64,000 nt of DNA from Paracoccus aestuariivivens. Its GTDB lineage: Bacteria > Pseudomonadota > Alphaproteobacteria > Rhodobacterales > Rhodobacteraceae. The position numbers and the translations under genes were made by a program. Numbering within the stretch: position 1 is the first letter of the stretch; each line of letters begins with the position of its first letter. Under the pieces are notes generated by a model. That model did not search any database. It saw only the letters and a program-made list of their open reading frames with translations, and was not told the DNA's origin. The stretch spans positions 124,001 through 188,000 of the forward strand of contig NZ_WMIE01000004.1 of assembly GCF_009711225.1 (NCBI RefSeq), written 5' to 3'. Positions 1 through 7,692 of the stretch are shown piece after piece.

Positions 1-1
1 C

Positions 2-676
2 GACAACAACCCTTCCGGGATTGGCTTTTGGGCGTTGGTGGCGGAAGATTACCGCACCCATGGCCGCAGGTTTTTCGCCGACGGTTTCGAGGTGCTGTTC
101 TGGCATCGCTTCGGCAACCTGCGCATGGGGATGCCCAAGCTTCTGCGCGCACCGATGACGCTGCTTTATCGCTTTATGTTCCACGTCGTTTCACGCCGCA
201 CCGGCATCTACCTGCCCTATACGGTCCGCGTTGGCAGGCGGGTGAAGTTCGAGCATTTCGGAGGGATGATCCTCGTCGCTCAATGGATCGGTGACGATGT
301 CGTTCTGCGGCAAAACACGACATTCGGCATCGCTCGCGTCGACAAGCTGCATGATCGTCCCGTGATTTGTAACGGCGCAGAAATTGGCGCAGGTGCGGTC
401 ATCCTTGGCGCGGTCAAGATCGGTGAAGGTGCGGTTGTCGGGGCCAATGCCGTCGTCCGGCACGATGTCGACCCCTATATGATCGTCGGCGGTGTTCCGG
501 CCAAAGTGATCGGCTCGATCGACGGTCGCAATGCGGCAACTGGCCATTCATCCATGCGCGACGGGATGCGTCTAGCCAATGAACCGTCCGGTCCTAATCC
601 AACCAAACCGCTCAGTAAAACCGCAAACCCCCGACGTCAGGCTTTTCCGGACAAGCGAAGCGATCTCAACGCGTAA
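2..676 (+). CDS. Serine acetyltransferase-like hexapeptide-repeat acyltransferase, 5' end outside window
   Basis: The reading frame is open from base 2, so the true start lies upstream. The visible part begins [20 protein letters not shown], which fits the N-terminal region of CysE/WcaF-like acetyltransferases found with polysaccharide genes. A left-handed beta-helix built from hexapeptide repeats follows ([20 protein letters not shown], then VVRHDV and the closing [11 protein letters not shown]). Proteins of this kind move an acetyl group from acetyl-CoA to serine or a sugar hydroxyl. The last 50 or so residues are polar and look disordered. An internal TTG at 35 could start a shorter form, but conserved-looking sequence precedes it. 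The acceptor substrate cannot be told. It ends 4 bases before the convergent PACE gene. Confidence 0.75.
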   Translation, partial: DNNPSGIGFWALVAEDYRTHGRRFFADGFEVLFWHRFGNLRMGMPKLLRAPMTLLYRFMFHVVSRRTGIYLPYTVRVGRRVKFEHFGGMILVAQWIGDDVVLRQNTTFGIARVDKLHDRPVICNGAEIGAGAVILGAVKIGEGAVVGANAVVRHDVDPYMIVGGVPAKVIGSIDGRNAATGHSSMRDGMRLANEPSGPNPTKPLSKTANPRRQAFPDKRSDLNA

Positions 677-680
677 GACT

Positions 681-1100
681 TCAAGCTCCTAGCGGAAGGG
701 GGAAAACACGATCATAAGCCCAATTGAATACAAAGGCATAGACCAGATAGAACAGCGCAAAGGCTATCTCCATAACCAGCGCCTCGCCCAATCCGATGTC
801 CAGATACCATGCGATGAACGGCAGGAGCATAATCAGCAACCCGCCTTCAAACAGAACGGCATGGAGAACGCGCAGCGGCATGGTCTTTCTCACTGTTCCC
901 AGGACGCGTTTCATGACTCGGTCGAACAGCAAATTGTATAGATAGTTCCAGCCGGTGGCGATCGACGCACCGACCACAGCCATCACGCCCACCTCATGAA
1001 CCTGCAATCCGAACCCCAGTGCCCCTAGCGGGGTTACAATCGCAAGGCCCAATAGCTCAAAGCTGATCGCGTGCCGAATACGGTCAGAGGTCGTGCGCAT
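681..1100 (-). CDS. PACE-family multidrug/biocide efflux transporter
   Basis: 139 residues with four predicted membrane helices arranged as two similar helix pairs (bacterial transmembrane pair domains), the size and layout of the proteobacterial antimicrobial compound efflux family typified by AceI. The second half carries a family-like stretch (ALVMEIAFALFYLVYAFVFN) ending in NWAYDRVFP, and the first half has the matching GWNYLYNLLFDRV. Family members use the proton gradient to export biocides such as chlorhexidine, and some export short diamines. Whether this one exports polyamines is not shown, though amine genes lie nearby. The ATG is preceded by GGGGA at a good distance. PACE genes often sit beside a LysR regulator; none is present here. 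Confidence 0.8.
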   Translation of the reverse strand: MRTTSDRIRHAISFELLGLAIVTPLGALGFGLQVHEVGVMAVVGASIATGWNYLYNLLFDRVMKRVLGTVRKTMPLRVLHAVLFEGGLLIMLLPFIAWYLDIGLGEALVMEIAFALFYLVYAFVFNWAYDRVFPLPLGA

Positions 1101-1264
1101 AGTTTCCCCATCGCTGGTCCGGGCCGTCCCGGTATGGTGCCCTGATGGGGGAGGTCGTCCTCGCGGGTTCGTCGTAGAGGAAATCCCGCAGGATTGTCCA
1201 GCCCCCGGACGACTGCACGAGTGGCGCGATAGTACGGATCATGCTGAATGGGAAAGGGTTGCGA

Positions 1265-1293
1265 TCAGGTGGCCGAAAAATCGGCCCACCTGA
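1265..1293. terminator. Imperfect hairpin in the gap after the qorB-like gene
   Basis: The arms TCAGGTGGCCGA and TCGGCCCACCTGA pair around an AAAA loop with one bulged base. It lies downstream of the leftward qorB-like gene and could end that transcript. No T-run follows on either strand, so the call is weak. The rest of the 1101-1349 gap shows no gene I can support. Confidence 0.3.
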
Positions 1294-1349
1294 CCGCACC
1301 CTCTGAACCATCAACCAAGCAGTTCGTGCATCCCTGCGTCGGCCAATCG

Positions 1350-2201
1350 CTACGCGTCTGCCTGAACACCAGCAAGTGCCGTCGCGACCACATCACGCAT
1401 CGGCGTTGTCGGACGCCCGATCAGACTGGACAATTGCTTGCTGTCGTCGAACAACGCGCCCTGCGAAGCGCCGGAATCCCAGCTTGCGATAGCCGCAGCC
1501 AGCGGCTTGGGCAAACCCACGGCCTCCAAAGCGGCAGCATATTCGGCTTCGGGAAGATCACGATAGGGAATGTCGCGGCCAGTCTGGCGCGAGATCTCGG
1601 TCGCCAAACCGGTCAGTGTGTAGCTGTCGTCACCGGCAAGTTCGTAAACCTTGCCATCATGTCCGTCGGTCGTAACAACTTTTGCCGCCGCCAAGGCATA
1701 ATCCGCGCGCGAAGCAGACGAGATGCGTCCGTCCTTGACGCTGCCGATGAGTGCGCCGTTCGACAATGCTGCGGGGATCGAGCCAGCGTAATTCTCGGTA
1801 TACCAGCCATTGCGCAAAATAGTGGTGCGCAAACCCGAATCCTTCAGCATTTGTTCGGTTTCGCGATGCTCAACTGCAAGGCTCAGCGGCGAGCTATCCG
1901 CATGAAGCAGGCTGGTATAGACAATGCGGGATACTGCGGCCGATTGCGCGGCCGTGATGACATTGCGGTGTTGCGCTGCGCGCTGGCCAACCTCACTGGA
2001 CGAGATCAGCAGCAGCGTGTCGACCCCTTGCAAAGCGCGCTCGAGCATTTCGACCGAGTTGTAATCGGCCTTGCGGGTCGGGATGCCAAGATCGCTGGCT
2101 TTCTCGGGGTTGCGTGCCAAGGCCACGACATCGGCCCCCTGCAAAGCCTTGATGACTAAGCGTCCCAGTTGGCCTGTCGATCCGGTAACTGCGATGGTCA
2201 T
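1350..2201 (-). CDS. qorB: NmrA/QorB-like NAD(P)H:quinone oxidoreductase
   Basis: 283 residues, close to E. coli QorB (YtfG). The N-terminus has a Rossmann motif (VTGSTGQLGRLV, near residues 5-16) and the NmrA-type atypical SDR pattern, including LLLISSSEVGQR and LRNGWYTENYAG, which are typical of the QorB group. Such enzymes reduce quinones in the cytosol with NADPH and limit quinone or electrophile stress. The gene is divergent from an HxlR regulator, the same pairing as ytfG-ytfH in other bacteria, so control by that regulator is likely. The start is an ATG with GGAAGGA just upstream. Confidence 0.82.
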   Translation of the reverse strand: MTIAVTGSTGQLGRLVIKALQGADVVALARNPEKASDLGIPTRKADYNSVEMLERALQGVDTLLLISSSEVGQRAAQHRNVITAAQSAAVSRIVYTSLLHADSSPLSLAVEHRETEQMLKDSGLRTTILRNGWYTENYAGSIPAALSNGALIGSVKDGRISSASRADYALAAAKVVTTDGHDGKVYELAGDDSYTLTGLATEISRQTGRDIPYRDLPEAEYAAALEAVGLPKPLAAAIASWDSGASQGALFDDSKQLSSLIGRPTTPMRDVVATALAGVQADA

Positions 2202-2289
2202 ATTTTGTCCTTCCGGTTTTGATCAGGCAGATGTAGAAGCAGTCCTAACTTTTCGGAAGTACGCACGTTAATGTAAGTATGGAGATGGC
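2202..2289. promoter_or_regulatory. Divergent promoter region between qorB and the HxlR gene
   Basis: An 88-bp AT-rich gap between two divergent genes must hold both start regions. The HxlR side ends in GGAGATGGCATG and the qorB side has GGAAGGA before its ATG. The segment AAGTACGCACGTTAATGTAAGTAT near 2257-2280 repeats AAGTA on both sides and is a possible HxlR site, but the symmetry is poor. Confidence 0.45.
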
Positions 2290-2664
2290 ATGTCGCTGTC
2301 AGAGAAATTCCGGCGTGGCGATCTGATGGCGGCAGAATGCCCCTCTCGTCAGGTGCTCAAGCATGTCACCAGCCGATGGGGTGTTCTGGTCCTGATCGCG
2401 CTTGAAGGCGGGACGCACCGCTTCAGCGAGCTGCGGCGCATGATCGGCGGCGTAAGCGAGCGCATGCTGGCCCAGACCCTGCAATGGCTCGAAGCCGACG
2501 GACTGGTCTTGCGCACTGCCTATGAAGTCGTTCCCCCGCATGTCGATTATCGCCTGACCCCGCTGGGGGTCGAGGCCGCCGGCAAGGTCCGCGTTCTGGC
2601 AGACTGGATCGAAACCAACCTACCCGAAATCACTGCCAACTGGTCGGATTGGCAGCCGCGCTAA
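2290..2664 (+). CDS. HxlR-family transcriptional regulator
   Basis: 124 residues, a normal length for HxlR winged-helix proteins. The family opening is clear: a conserved cysteine (C17, in AAECPSRQV), then VTSRWGVLVLIAL, FSELRRMIGGVSERMLAQTL and LEADGLVLRTAYEVVPPHVDYRLTPLG. In relatives such as QorR and YodB the N-terminal cysteine senses quinones or diamide and releases DNA when oxidised or alkylated. The divergent quinone-reductase gene makes that role likely here, as inference. Its stop overlaps the stop of the convergent Lrp gene by a few bases. Confidence 0.85.
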   Translation: MSLSEKFRRGDLMAAECPSRQVLKHVTSRWGVLVLIALEGGTHRFSELRRMIGGVSERMLAQTLQWLEADGLVLRTAYEVVPPHVDYRLTPLGVEAAGKVRVLADWIETNLPEITANWSDWQPR

Positions 2665-3101
2665 CCCTGCCGCAGACTGCTGGCGCGGCGCGTTGACAGA
2701 ATAAGGTTAGTCTCGGACGTCATAACCCCGTCCATGTTACGGATACGGCGGATGACGTCATCAAGTTCCGCCAAGGATTCCGTCGATAGCTCGACGATCA
2801 TGTCCCATTTGCCATTGGTCGAATGCACCGCCATCACCGCGGGCATGCCGGTCAATCGCGCGGTGATCCGATCCCCGCCACGACCTTCGATCCCGATCAT
2901 CATCAAGCCTCGCACCGGCGCGACCGAAATGTCCGAGCGCGTCAGCACGATGAAGCCGGCGATCTCCCCTACCGACTTCAACCGGTCCAGGCGCGTCCGA
3001 ACGGTCGCGCGGCTGACCTTCAGCCGCTCGGCCAGTTCCGAGATGGATGCGCGACCGTCCCGCCGCAACTCGGCAATAATTCCGTGATCAAGATCGTCCA
3101 T
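2661..3101 (-). CDS. Lrp/AsnC-family transcriptional regulator
   Basis: 146 residues: an N-terminal helix-turn-helix (SISELAERLKVSRATVRTRL, about residues 20-40) followed by a RAM effector-binding domain, with the family phrases VHSTNGKWDMIVELSTESL and MDGVMTSETNLILS. I chose the ATG at 3101, giving MDDLDHGIIAEL, the usual start of this family; a TTG at 3122 would add seven residues. Lrp-type proteins bind amino acids and control amino-acid uptake or breakdown. The gene is divergent from arginase and ornithine cyclodeaminase, so arginine or ornithine is the likely effector, by analogy with local Lrp-type activators. Confidence 0.87.
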   Translation of the reverse strand: MDDLDHGIIAELRRDGRASISELAERLKVSRATVRTRLDRLKSVGEIAGFIVLTRSDISVAPVRGLMMIGIEGRGGDRITARLTGMPAVMAVHSTNGKWDMIVELSTESLAELDDVIRRIRNMDGVMTSETNLILSTRRASSLRQG

Positions 3102-3122
3102 AACGGTAGCAAGATATATCAA

Positions 3123-3152
3123 TTTGCGAAGTTAGTTTGCCAAATTAGCAAA
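3123..3152. promoter_or_regulatory. Tandem 13-bp repeat plus palindrome, candidate Lrp operator
   Basis: TTTGCGAAGTTAG (3123-3135) is followed directly by TTTGCCAAATTAG (3136-3148), differing at two positions. The second copy is also part of the near palindrome TTTGCCAAATTAGCAAA (3136-3152). Lrp/AsnC proteins bind AT-rich palindromes in phased arrays. The site lies between the divergent Lrp and arginase genes, 57 bp before the arginase start. Confidence 0.55.
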
Positions 3153-3208
3153 ACATCCGATTGAAGTCACCACGAAGCGGCGAAATTTCTATGTCAAAGG
3201 AGATTTGA

Positions 3209-4135
3209 ATGAGCAGAATTTCATTGATCGGTGCGCCGGTGGATTCAGGCCAACGCCGCCGCGGTTGTCTGATGGGGCCAATCGCCTATCGCGTCGCGGG
3301 GATCGAACCGTTGCTTGCCGAATTGGGACATGACGTGACCGATCTGGGCGATGTCGCCTTGGGCGAATTGCCGCAAGCCGATTGCGTGAACCCGACTGTC
3401 GACCAATTGCCCGAGACATTGGGATGGACCCATGCCCTGCGCCAGCGGGTTGCCGAGGCGCTGGAATCCGGAACCATTCCGGTAGTGCTGGGGGGCGATC
3501 ACAGTCTGGCGCTGGGTACGGTCACAGGTTCGGCCGAACATGCCGCGCGGGCGGGTCGCCCGCTGTTTCTGCTATGGCTTGACGCGCATAGCGACTTCCA
3601 CACCCCGCTGACGACAGAATCCGGCAACCTGCATGGCACTCCGGTCGCCTATATCGCAGGACGCGAGGGCTTTGACGCCTTCCCGCCTTTCCCGCTTCCC
3701 GTTCCGGGCAAGAATATCTGCATGTTCGGAATCCGGTCGGTCGACAGCGCGGAACATGCTGCCCTTCGCACCACCGAGATCACCGTCAATGACATGCGGG
3801 TTCTGGATGAACGCGGTATCGTCGCACCTTTGCGGGAATTCCTTGATCAGGTGCGCTCGGCAGATGCTATGCTGCATGTTAGTCTAGACGTGGACTTTCT
3901 TGACCCCTCGATCGCGCCCGCCGTCGGGACCACCGTTCCGGGCGGTGCGACCTTCCGCGAGGCTCATCTGGTCTGCGAATTGCTGCATGAATCCGGTCTG
4001 ATGACCTCGCTCGATCTGGTTGAACTGAACCCATTCCTTGACGAACGCGGCCGCACCGCCCGCCTGATGGTCGATCTGGCCGCTTCGCTTTTCGGCAAGA
4101 AGGTCTTTGACCGTCCTACCCGCAGTTTTCTCTGA
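3209..4135 (+). CDS. rocF: Arginase
   Basis: 308 residues, typical for bacterial arginase, which splits L-arginine into ornithine and urea in the cytosol using two Mn ions. The metal ligands are all visible: GGDHS with H98, DAHSDFH with D125, H127 and D129, and SLDVDFLDP with D227 and D229. The arginase-type IAPAVGTTVPGG follows. An AAAGGAG sequence precedes the ATG. Ornithine cyclodeaminase starts 6 bases after the stop, so the two steps arginine to ornithine to proline are encoded together. The divergent Lrp-type gene and the tandem repeat upstream suggest amino-acid-responsive control. The urea made here would be a substrate for the urea/amide system elsewhere in the window, though no urease is seen. 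Confidence 0.95.
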   Translation: MSRISLIGAPVDSGQRRRGCLMGPIAYRVAGIEPLLAELGHDVTDLGDVALGELPQADCVNPTVDQLPETLGWTHALRQRVAEALESGTIPVVLGGDHSLALGTVTGSAEHAARAGRPLFLLWLDAHSDFHTPLTTESGNLHGTPVAYIAGREGFDAFPPFPLPVPGKNICMFGIRSVDSAEHAALRTTEITVNDMRVLDERGIVAPLREFLDQVRSADAMLHVSLDVDFLDPSIAPAVGTTVPGGATFREAHLVCELLHESGLMTSLDLVELNPFLDERGRTARLMVDLAASLFGKKVFDRPTRSFL

Positions 4136-4141
4136 GGCATC

Positions 4142-5191
4142 ATGCTAACACCGTCCCAAACCGCCTACGTTCCCTTTGTCAGCGTCGAGAACATGATGCG
4201 GCTGGTCCTGCATATCGGGATCGAAAAGATGCTGACCGAACTGGCCGCCGAGATCGAGTCCGATTTTGCCCGCTGGCCGCTTTTCGACAAGACTGCCCGC
4301 GTCGCCAGCCATTCCGATATTGGCGTGATCGAACTGATGCCGACCTCGGATGGCGAGACATATGGTTTCAAGTATGTGAACGGTCATCCCTCGAATACCA
4401 AGCAGGGGCTGCAGACCGTGACCGCCTTTGGCCTGTTGGCAAGCGTGGCAACCGGTTATCCCCTGATGCTGTCGGAAATGACCATCCTGACCGCATTGCG
4501 CACCGCCGCGACCAGCGCGATGGCGGCAAAATGGCTGGCTCCCAACGGTGCAAGCGTGATGGCGATGATCGGCAACGGCGCTCAGGCAGAATTCCAGGCG
4601 CTGGCCTTCAAGGCGATTTGCGGCATCCGCGAGGTCCGGCTTTACGATATAGACCCCCTCGCGACCGAAAAATGCGCCAATAACCTCAAGGATCAGGGCT
4701 TGGCTGTCATCCGCTGCACCAGCGCCGAAGAGGCAATCATGGGTGCCCAGATCATCACCACCTGCACCGCCGACAAGCAATACGCAACGATCCTGAGCGA
4801 CAACATGGTCGGCACTGGCGTTCACATCAACGCGGTAGGTGGCGACTGCCCCGGCAAAACCGAGTTGCACCGAGACATCCTGCTGCGCTCGGGGATTTTC
4901 GTCGAGTACCCGCCCCAGACCCGCATCGAGGGCGAAATCCAGCAGCTTGACCCCGATCATCCCGTTACCGAGTTGTGGCAGGTCATCAATGGTACAGCCG
5001 AAGGCCGGTCGGATGCGCGCCAGATCACGCTGTTCGACAGCGTCGGCTTTGCGATCGAGGACTTCTCGGCGCTGCGTTATGTCTACTCGCGACTGAAGGG
5101 CACAGGGCTGTTCCAGAATCTCGACATGATCGCCGATCCCGATGACCCGCGCGATCTGTTTGGCATGATCTTGCGCGCCGGACAGGCCTGA
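4142..5191 (+). CDS. ocd: Ornithine cyclodeaminase
   Basis: 349 residues of the OCD/mu-crystallin family. It converts L-ornithine to L-proline and ammonia with tightly bound NAD, which is reduced and re-oxidised within one cycle. Visible features are FKYVNGHPSNTKQGLQTV (substrate side), LTALRTAATSAMAAKWL, the NAD loop GNGAQAE at residues 144-150, and NAVGGDCPGKTEL with the expected catalytic aspartate D235. The length and C-terminal sequence match true OCDs rather than the shorter ectoine-associated or sbnB-like relatives. It is almost certainly co-transcribed with arginase, giving a two-step arginine-to-proline route that frees nitrogen. Confidence 0.92.
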   Translation: MLTPSQTAYVPFVSVENMMRLVLHIGIEKMLTELAAEIESDFARWPLFDKTARVASHSDIGVIELMPTSDGETYGFKYVNGHPSNTKQGLQTVTAFGLLASVATGYPLMLSEMTILTALRTAATSAMAAKWLAPNGASVMAMIGNGAQAEFQALAFKAICGIREVRLYDIDPLATEKCANNLKDQGLAVIRCTSAEEAIMGAQIITTCTADKQYATILSDNMVGTGVHINAVGGDCPGKTELHRDILLRSGIFVEYPPQTRIEGEIQQLDPDHPVTELWQVINGTAEGRSDARQITLFDSVGFAIEDFSALRYVYSRLKGTGLFQNLDMIADPDDPRDLFGMILRAGQA

Positions 5192-5198
5192 CAACGCA

Positions 5199-5220
5199 GC
5201 GCGGCCCGACGGGGTCGCGC
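5199..5220. terminator. GC-rich hairpin after ornithine cyclodeaminase
   Basis: GCGCGGCCC pairs with GGGTCGCGC (one G-T pair) around a four-base loop, 8 bases after the ocd stop. No T-run follows, so termination may be Rho-assisted. A second perfect inverted repeat (TGACGCG, 5243-5249, with CGCGTCA, 5257-5263) lies in the same 217-bp gap before the GntR gene. Confidence 0.38.
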
Positions 5221-5408
5221 CGCATTCGAACACGTCGGGAAATGACGCGGATTGCTCGCGTCAGGTCACATCTCTGATCGCCTTATCAACGCATTAGCTG
5301 GAACGATCTGGTATGGATTTACTTCCGTCGCCAACTTTCCCACGCTATGGCTGAGGCGGGCGGCTGCGGCATCTTCGTGGCGCGTTAAAGTAATCGAGGC
5401 GCATTTTC

Positions 5409-6080
5409 TTGACCGATGACACAAATCAAACCGTCAAGACCGAGCATGCTCCGCTGCAAGCGATGGTCTACCGCACTCTGCGCACCCGCCTTGTCACGGG
5501 TGCGATCTCGCCTGACCAGATCCTGTCCTCGCGAAGAATTGCGCGCGAATTGGGGGTCAGCCCGATGCCGGTTCGCGAAGCGATCTCGCGGCTTGCTGCG
5601 GAACGTGCGCTGGAAGTGCGGTCGAAAAGCAGCGTCGTCGTGCCTGAAATGACCACCGCGAGATTTGATGATCTGCTTTTCAGCCGCCTTCAACTTGAAC
5701 CTGCCGCCGCCGCCCGTGCCCTTGATGGCGTCACGACCGAATTGATCGACGAGTTGCACGGGATCGACGAGGCCATGAACCGCGGTCTTTCCTCGGGCGA
5801 TGTGGCTGCCTACATGCTGGGCAACTTCGAGTTTCATTTCAAGATTTACGGAGCCGTTCCCGGCCCCACCCTCATGCAGCTTATCGAAACGCTCTGGCTG
5901 CAATTCGGCCCGATGATGCGCCTTGTTTTCGAACGATATGCGCCGACCCACAATGAAGAAGACAAGCATCCGCTGATCCTGCGCGCCCTGCGCCAACGCG
6001 ATGCGGGTATGTTAGCGGACGCAGTAGCCGCAGATATCCGCGACGGAATGCGACTGGTGCGAACCGGATGCGACAGGTGA
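5409..6080 (+). CDS. GntR-family (FadR subfamily) regulator, copy 1
   Basis: 223 residues with an N-terminal winged helix (SSRRIARELGVSPMPVREAI) and a C-terminal all-helical ligand domain of FadR/FCD type, in which conserved Asp/His residues often bind a metal and a small acid. It starts at a TTG (5409); no in-frame ATG gives a full HTH. It is clearly paralogous to the regulator at 9176-9835: the two share LLFSRLQLEP/VLFSRIQLEP and LIETLWLQFGP/LIEILWLQYGP. It is followed within 130 bp by a promoter with two copies of a palindrome, its most likely target. Probable ligand: a 2-hydroxy acid or amine-derived acid handled by the next genes (inference). Confidence 0.87.
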   Translation: MTDDTNQTVKTEHAPLQAMVYRTLRTRLVTGAISPDQILSSRRIARELGVSPMPVREAISRLAAERALEVRSKSSVVVPEMTTARFDDLLFSRLQLEPAAAARALDGVTTELIDELHGIDEAMNRGLSSGDVAAYMLGNFEFHFKIYGAVPGPTLMQLIETLWLQFGPMMRLVFERYAPTHNEEDKHPLILRALRQRDAGMLADAVAADIRDGMRLVRTGCDR

Positions 6081-6084
6081 ATAT

Positions 6085-6132
6085 CTGCGATCTCAGATAT
6101 CGATTGACAGGCTGAGATCTCAGAACTAGCGT
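6085..6132 (+). promoter_or_regulatory. Promoter with two palindromic operators for the dehydrogenase operon
   Basis: CTGCGATCTCAGA (6085-6097) and CTGAGATCTCAGA (6112-6124) match at 12 of 13 bases and are 27 bp apart. The second contains the perfect palindrome CTGAGATCTCAG; the first lies within ATATCTG-N6-CAGATAT. Between them is a consensus -35 box TTGACA (6104-6109), and 17 bp on is a weak -10 TAGCGT (6127-6132). A protein bound to either site would block polymerase, fitting repression by the GntR protein encoded just upstream. Confidence 0.65.
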
Positions 6133-6211
6133 CACACCACGACCCACCCCCGTGCATCTTACTGTCGCGCGACCAGCGACCAAAACGCATGGCCCATGAA
6201 CGGAGATTGAC

Positions 6212-7657
6212 ATGTCTGGCCATTCCGTCACGGCAAATGCTTCAGCAATGACCGAAACGGTGATCGCGGCACTGGTTGACGCCATCGGTTCAGGAAGTGT
6301 CCTGACCGATCCGGCAGACCGCGCACGATATGAAAGCGATTGGCGCAACCGTTATTCCGGCACGGCGAGCTGTGTGGTCTTGCCTCGCTCGACGGCTGAA
6401 GTGGCCAAGGTAATGTCGATCTGCTACGAGGCCCGCGTGGCGGTGGTACCCCAAGGCGGCCGGACCGGCCTGGTCGGCGGCGCGATCCCGCAAATACCTT
6501 CGGTCGTCATTTCCCTCGAACGTATGACGCAGATACGTGCATTCGATCCGCTTGGCATGACGCTTGCGGTCGATGCGGGTCTTACCCTTGGCGCGGCGCG
6601 GGCTTACGCGGGCGAACACGATCTGGCACTGCCGATCCTGATCGGGGCCGAAGGCTCGGCCCAGATCGGCGGAATCATCGCGACCAATGCCGGCGGCAGT
6701 AATGTGCTGCGATACGGCATGACACGTCAAAGGGTCATCGGACTTGAGGTCGTGCTTGCGGACGGGCGAATCTGGAACGGAATGCGGTCCGTCGCCAAGG
6801 ACAATACCGGCTACGGCTTGCAGCACCTGTTCATTGGCAGCGAGGGCACGCTTGGTATCGTGACCGGCGCTGTCCTGCAGTTAAGTCCCGCCCCGCGCGG
6901 CGTTGTCACGGCACTTTGCCCGGTTCCGTCCATCGATGCCGCGCTGTCCGTCCTGCTCAAATTGCGCGCTGCAATGCCGGAAGCCCTCGTCGCGTTCGAG
7001 TTCATGAGCGCGGCAACCGTTGCGCTGATCGCCTCACAGCGCCCCGATCTTGCCGCCGCGCTAGCTATTTCGGGTGAAAGCGGCGCCTGCCTTCTGGTGG
7101 AATGCGAAGACTTCACCGGAACCGATGCAACGCAGGACCGGATGCACGACGCATTGGGTAACGCACTTGAAACGGGCGAGATCTCGGATGCCTTGCTTGC
7201 CCAAAGCGTCGCACAGCGAGACGCCATCTGGGCCTTCCGGGAAGCTATCTCCTTTGCTCAAAACGGTGTCGGATACTCGGTCAAGAACGATGTCTCGGTT
7301 CCGATCGGACGGATACCGGACCTGCTGGCGCAAGGCAGCGCGGCCATCATGGCGATTTGCCCCGATGCCGTGCCGATTTGCTATGGCCATCTGGGCGACG
7401 GAAATATCCATTTCAATGTCAGCCCTGCCGTGCCCGAAGCTTCCGCCGCCCTGCAAGGCTGCGAGCCGCAAATCAACGCCGCATTGGCCGATTTGTCCGA
7501 AGAACTGGGCGGCAGCTTTTCCGCCGAACATGGTGTGGGCCAATCGAAACGCGACAGTCTTTCGCGGCTCCGCTCTGGTCCGGAGCTTGAGATGATGCGG
7601 CAGATCAAGGCCGCGCTGGACCCGCTGGGACTGATGAATACCGGCAAGTTGCTCTGA
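6212..7657 (+). CDS. FAD-linked 2-hydroxyacid dehydrogenase (GlcD / D-2-hydroxyglutarate dehydrogenase type)
   Basis: 481 residues with a PCMH-type FAD domain (VVPQGGRTGLVGGA near 85-98, then GSAQIGGIIATNAGG and GSEGTLGIVTGAVLQL) and a FAD-oxidase C-terminal domain ending with the family motifs CYGHLGDGNIHFNVS and FSAEHGVGQSKRDSL. Such flavoproteins oxidise D-2-hydroxyglutarate, D-lactate or glycolate to the 2-oxo acid and pass electrons to a carrier. No GlcE or GlcF partner is encoded, which argues against a complete glycolate oxidase and for a single-subunit D-2-hydroxyglutarate or D-lactate enzyme. The gene follows the operator-rich promoter and is probably co-transcribed with the aldehyde dehydrogenase 35 bp downstream. 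The exact substrate is open. Confidence 0.82.
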   Translation: MSGHSVTANASAMTETVIAALVDAIGSGSVLTDPADRARYESDWRNRYSGTASCVVLPRSTAEVAKVMSICYEARVAVVPQGGRTGLVGGAIPQIPSVVISLERMTQIRAFDPLGMTLAVDAGLTLGAARAYAGEHDLALPILIGAEGSAQIGGIIATNAGGSNVLRYGMTRQRVIGLEVVLADGRIWNGMRSVAKDNTGYGLQHLFIGSEGTLGIVTGAVLQLSPAPRGVVTALCPVPSIDAALSVLLKLRAAMPEALVAFEFMSAATVALIASQRPDLAAALAISGESGACLLVECEDFTGTDATQDRMHDALGNALETGEISDALLAQSVAQRDAIWAFREAISFAQNGVGYSVKNDVSVPIGRIPDLLAQGSAAIMAICPDAVPICYGHLGDGNIHFNVSPAVPEASAALQGCEPQINAALADLSEELGGSFSAEHGVGQSKRDSLSRLRSGPELEMMRQIKAALDPLGLMNTGKLL

Positions 7658-7692
7658 CGACTGCCACAATCCAAACGAAACTGGAGACGAAA

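Noticed and set aside
1084-1314. 76-codon minus-strand frame with GGWTILRDFLYDEPART, faintly like an HxlR helix
   Set aside because: Too short, no cysteine start or wing, and it overlaps the PACE start with its own ribosome site; chance likeness or at most a remnant.
1248-2159. 303-codon plus-strand open frame
   Set aside because: Antisense to the qorB-like gene, with no family features; caused by codon bias.
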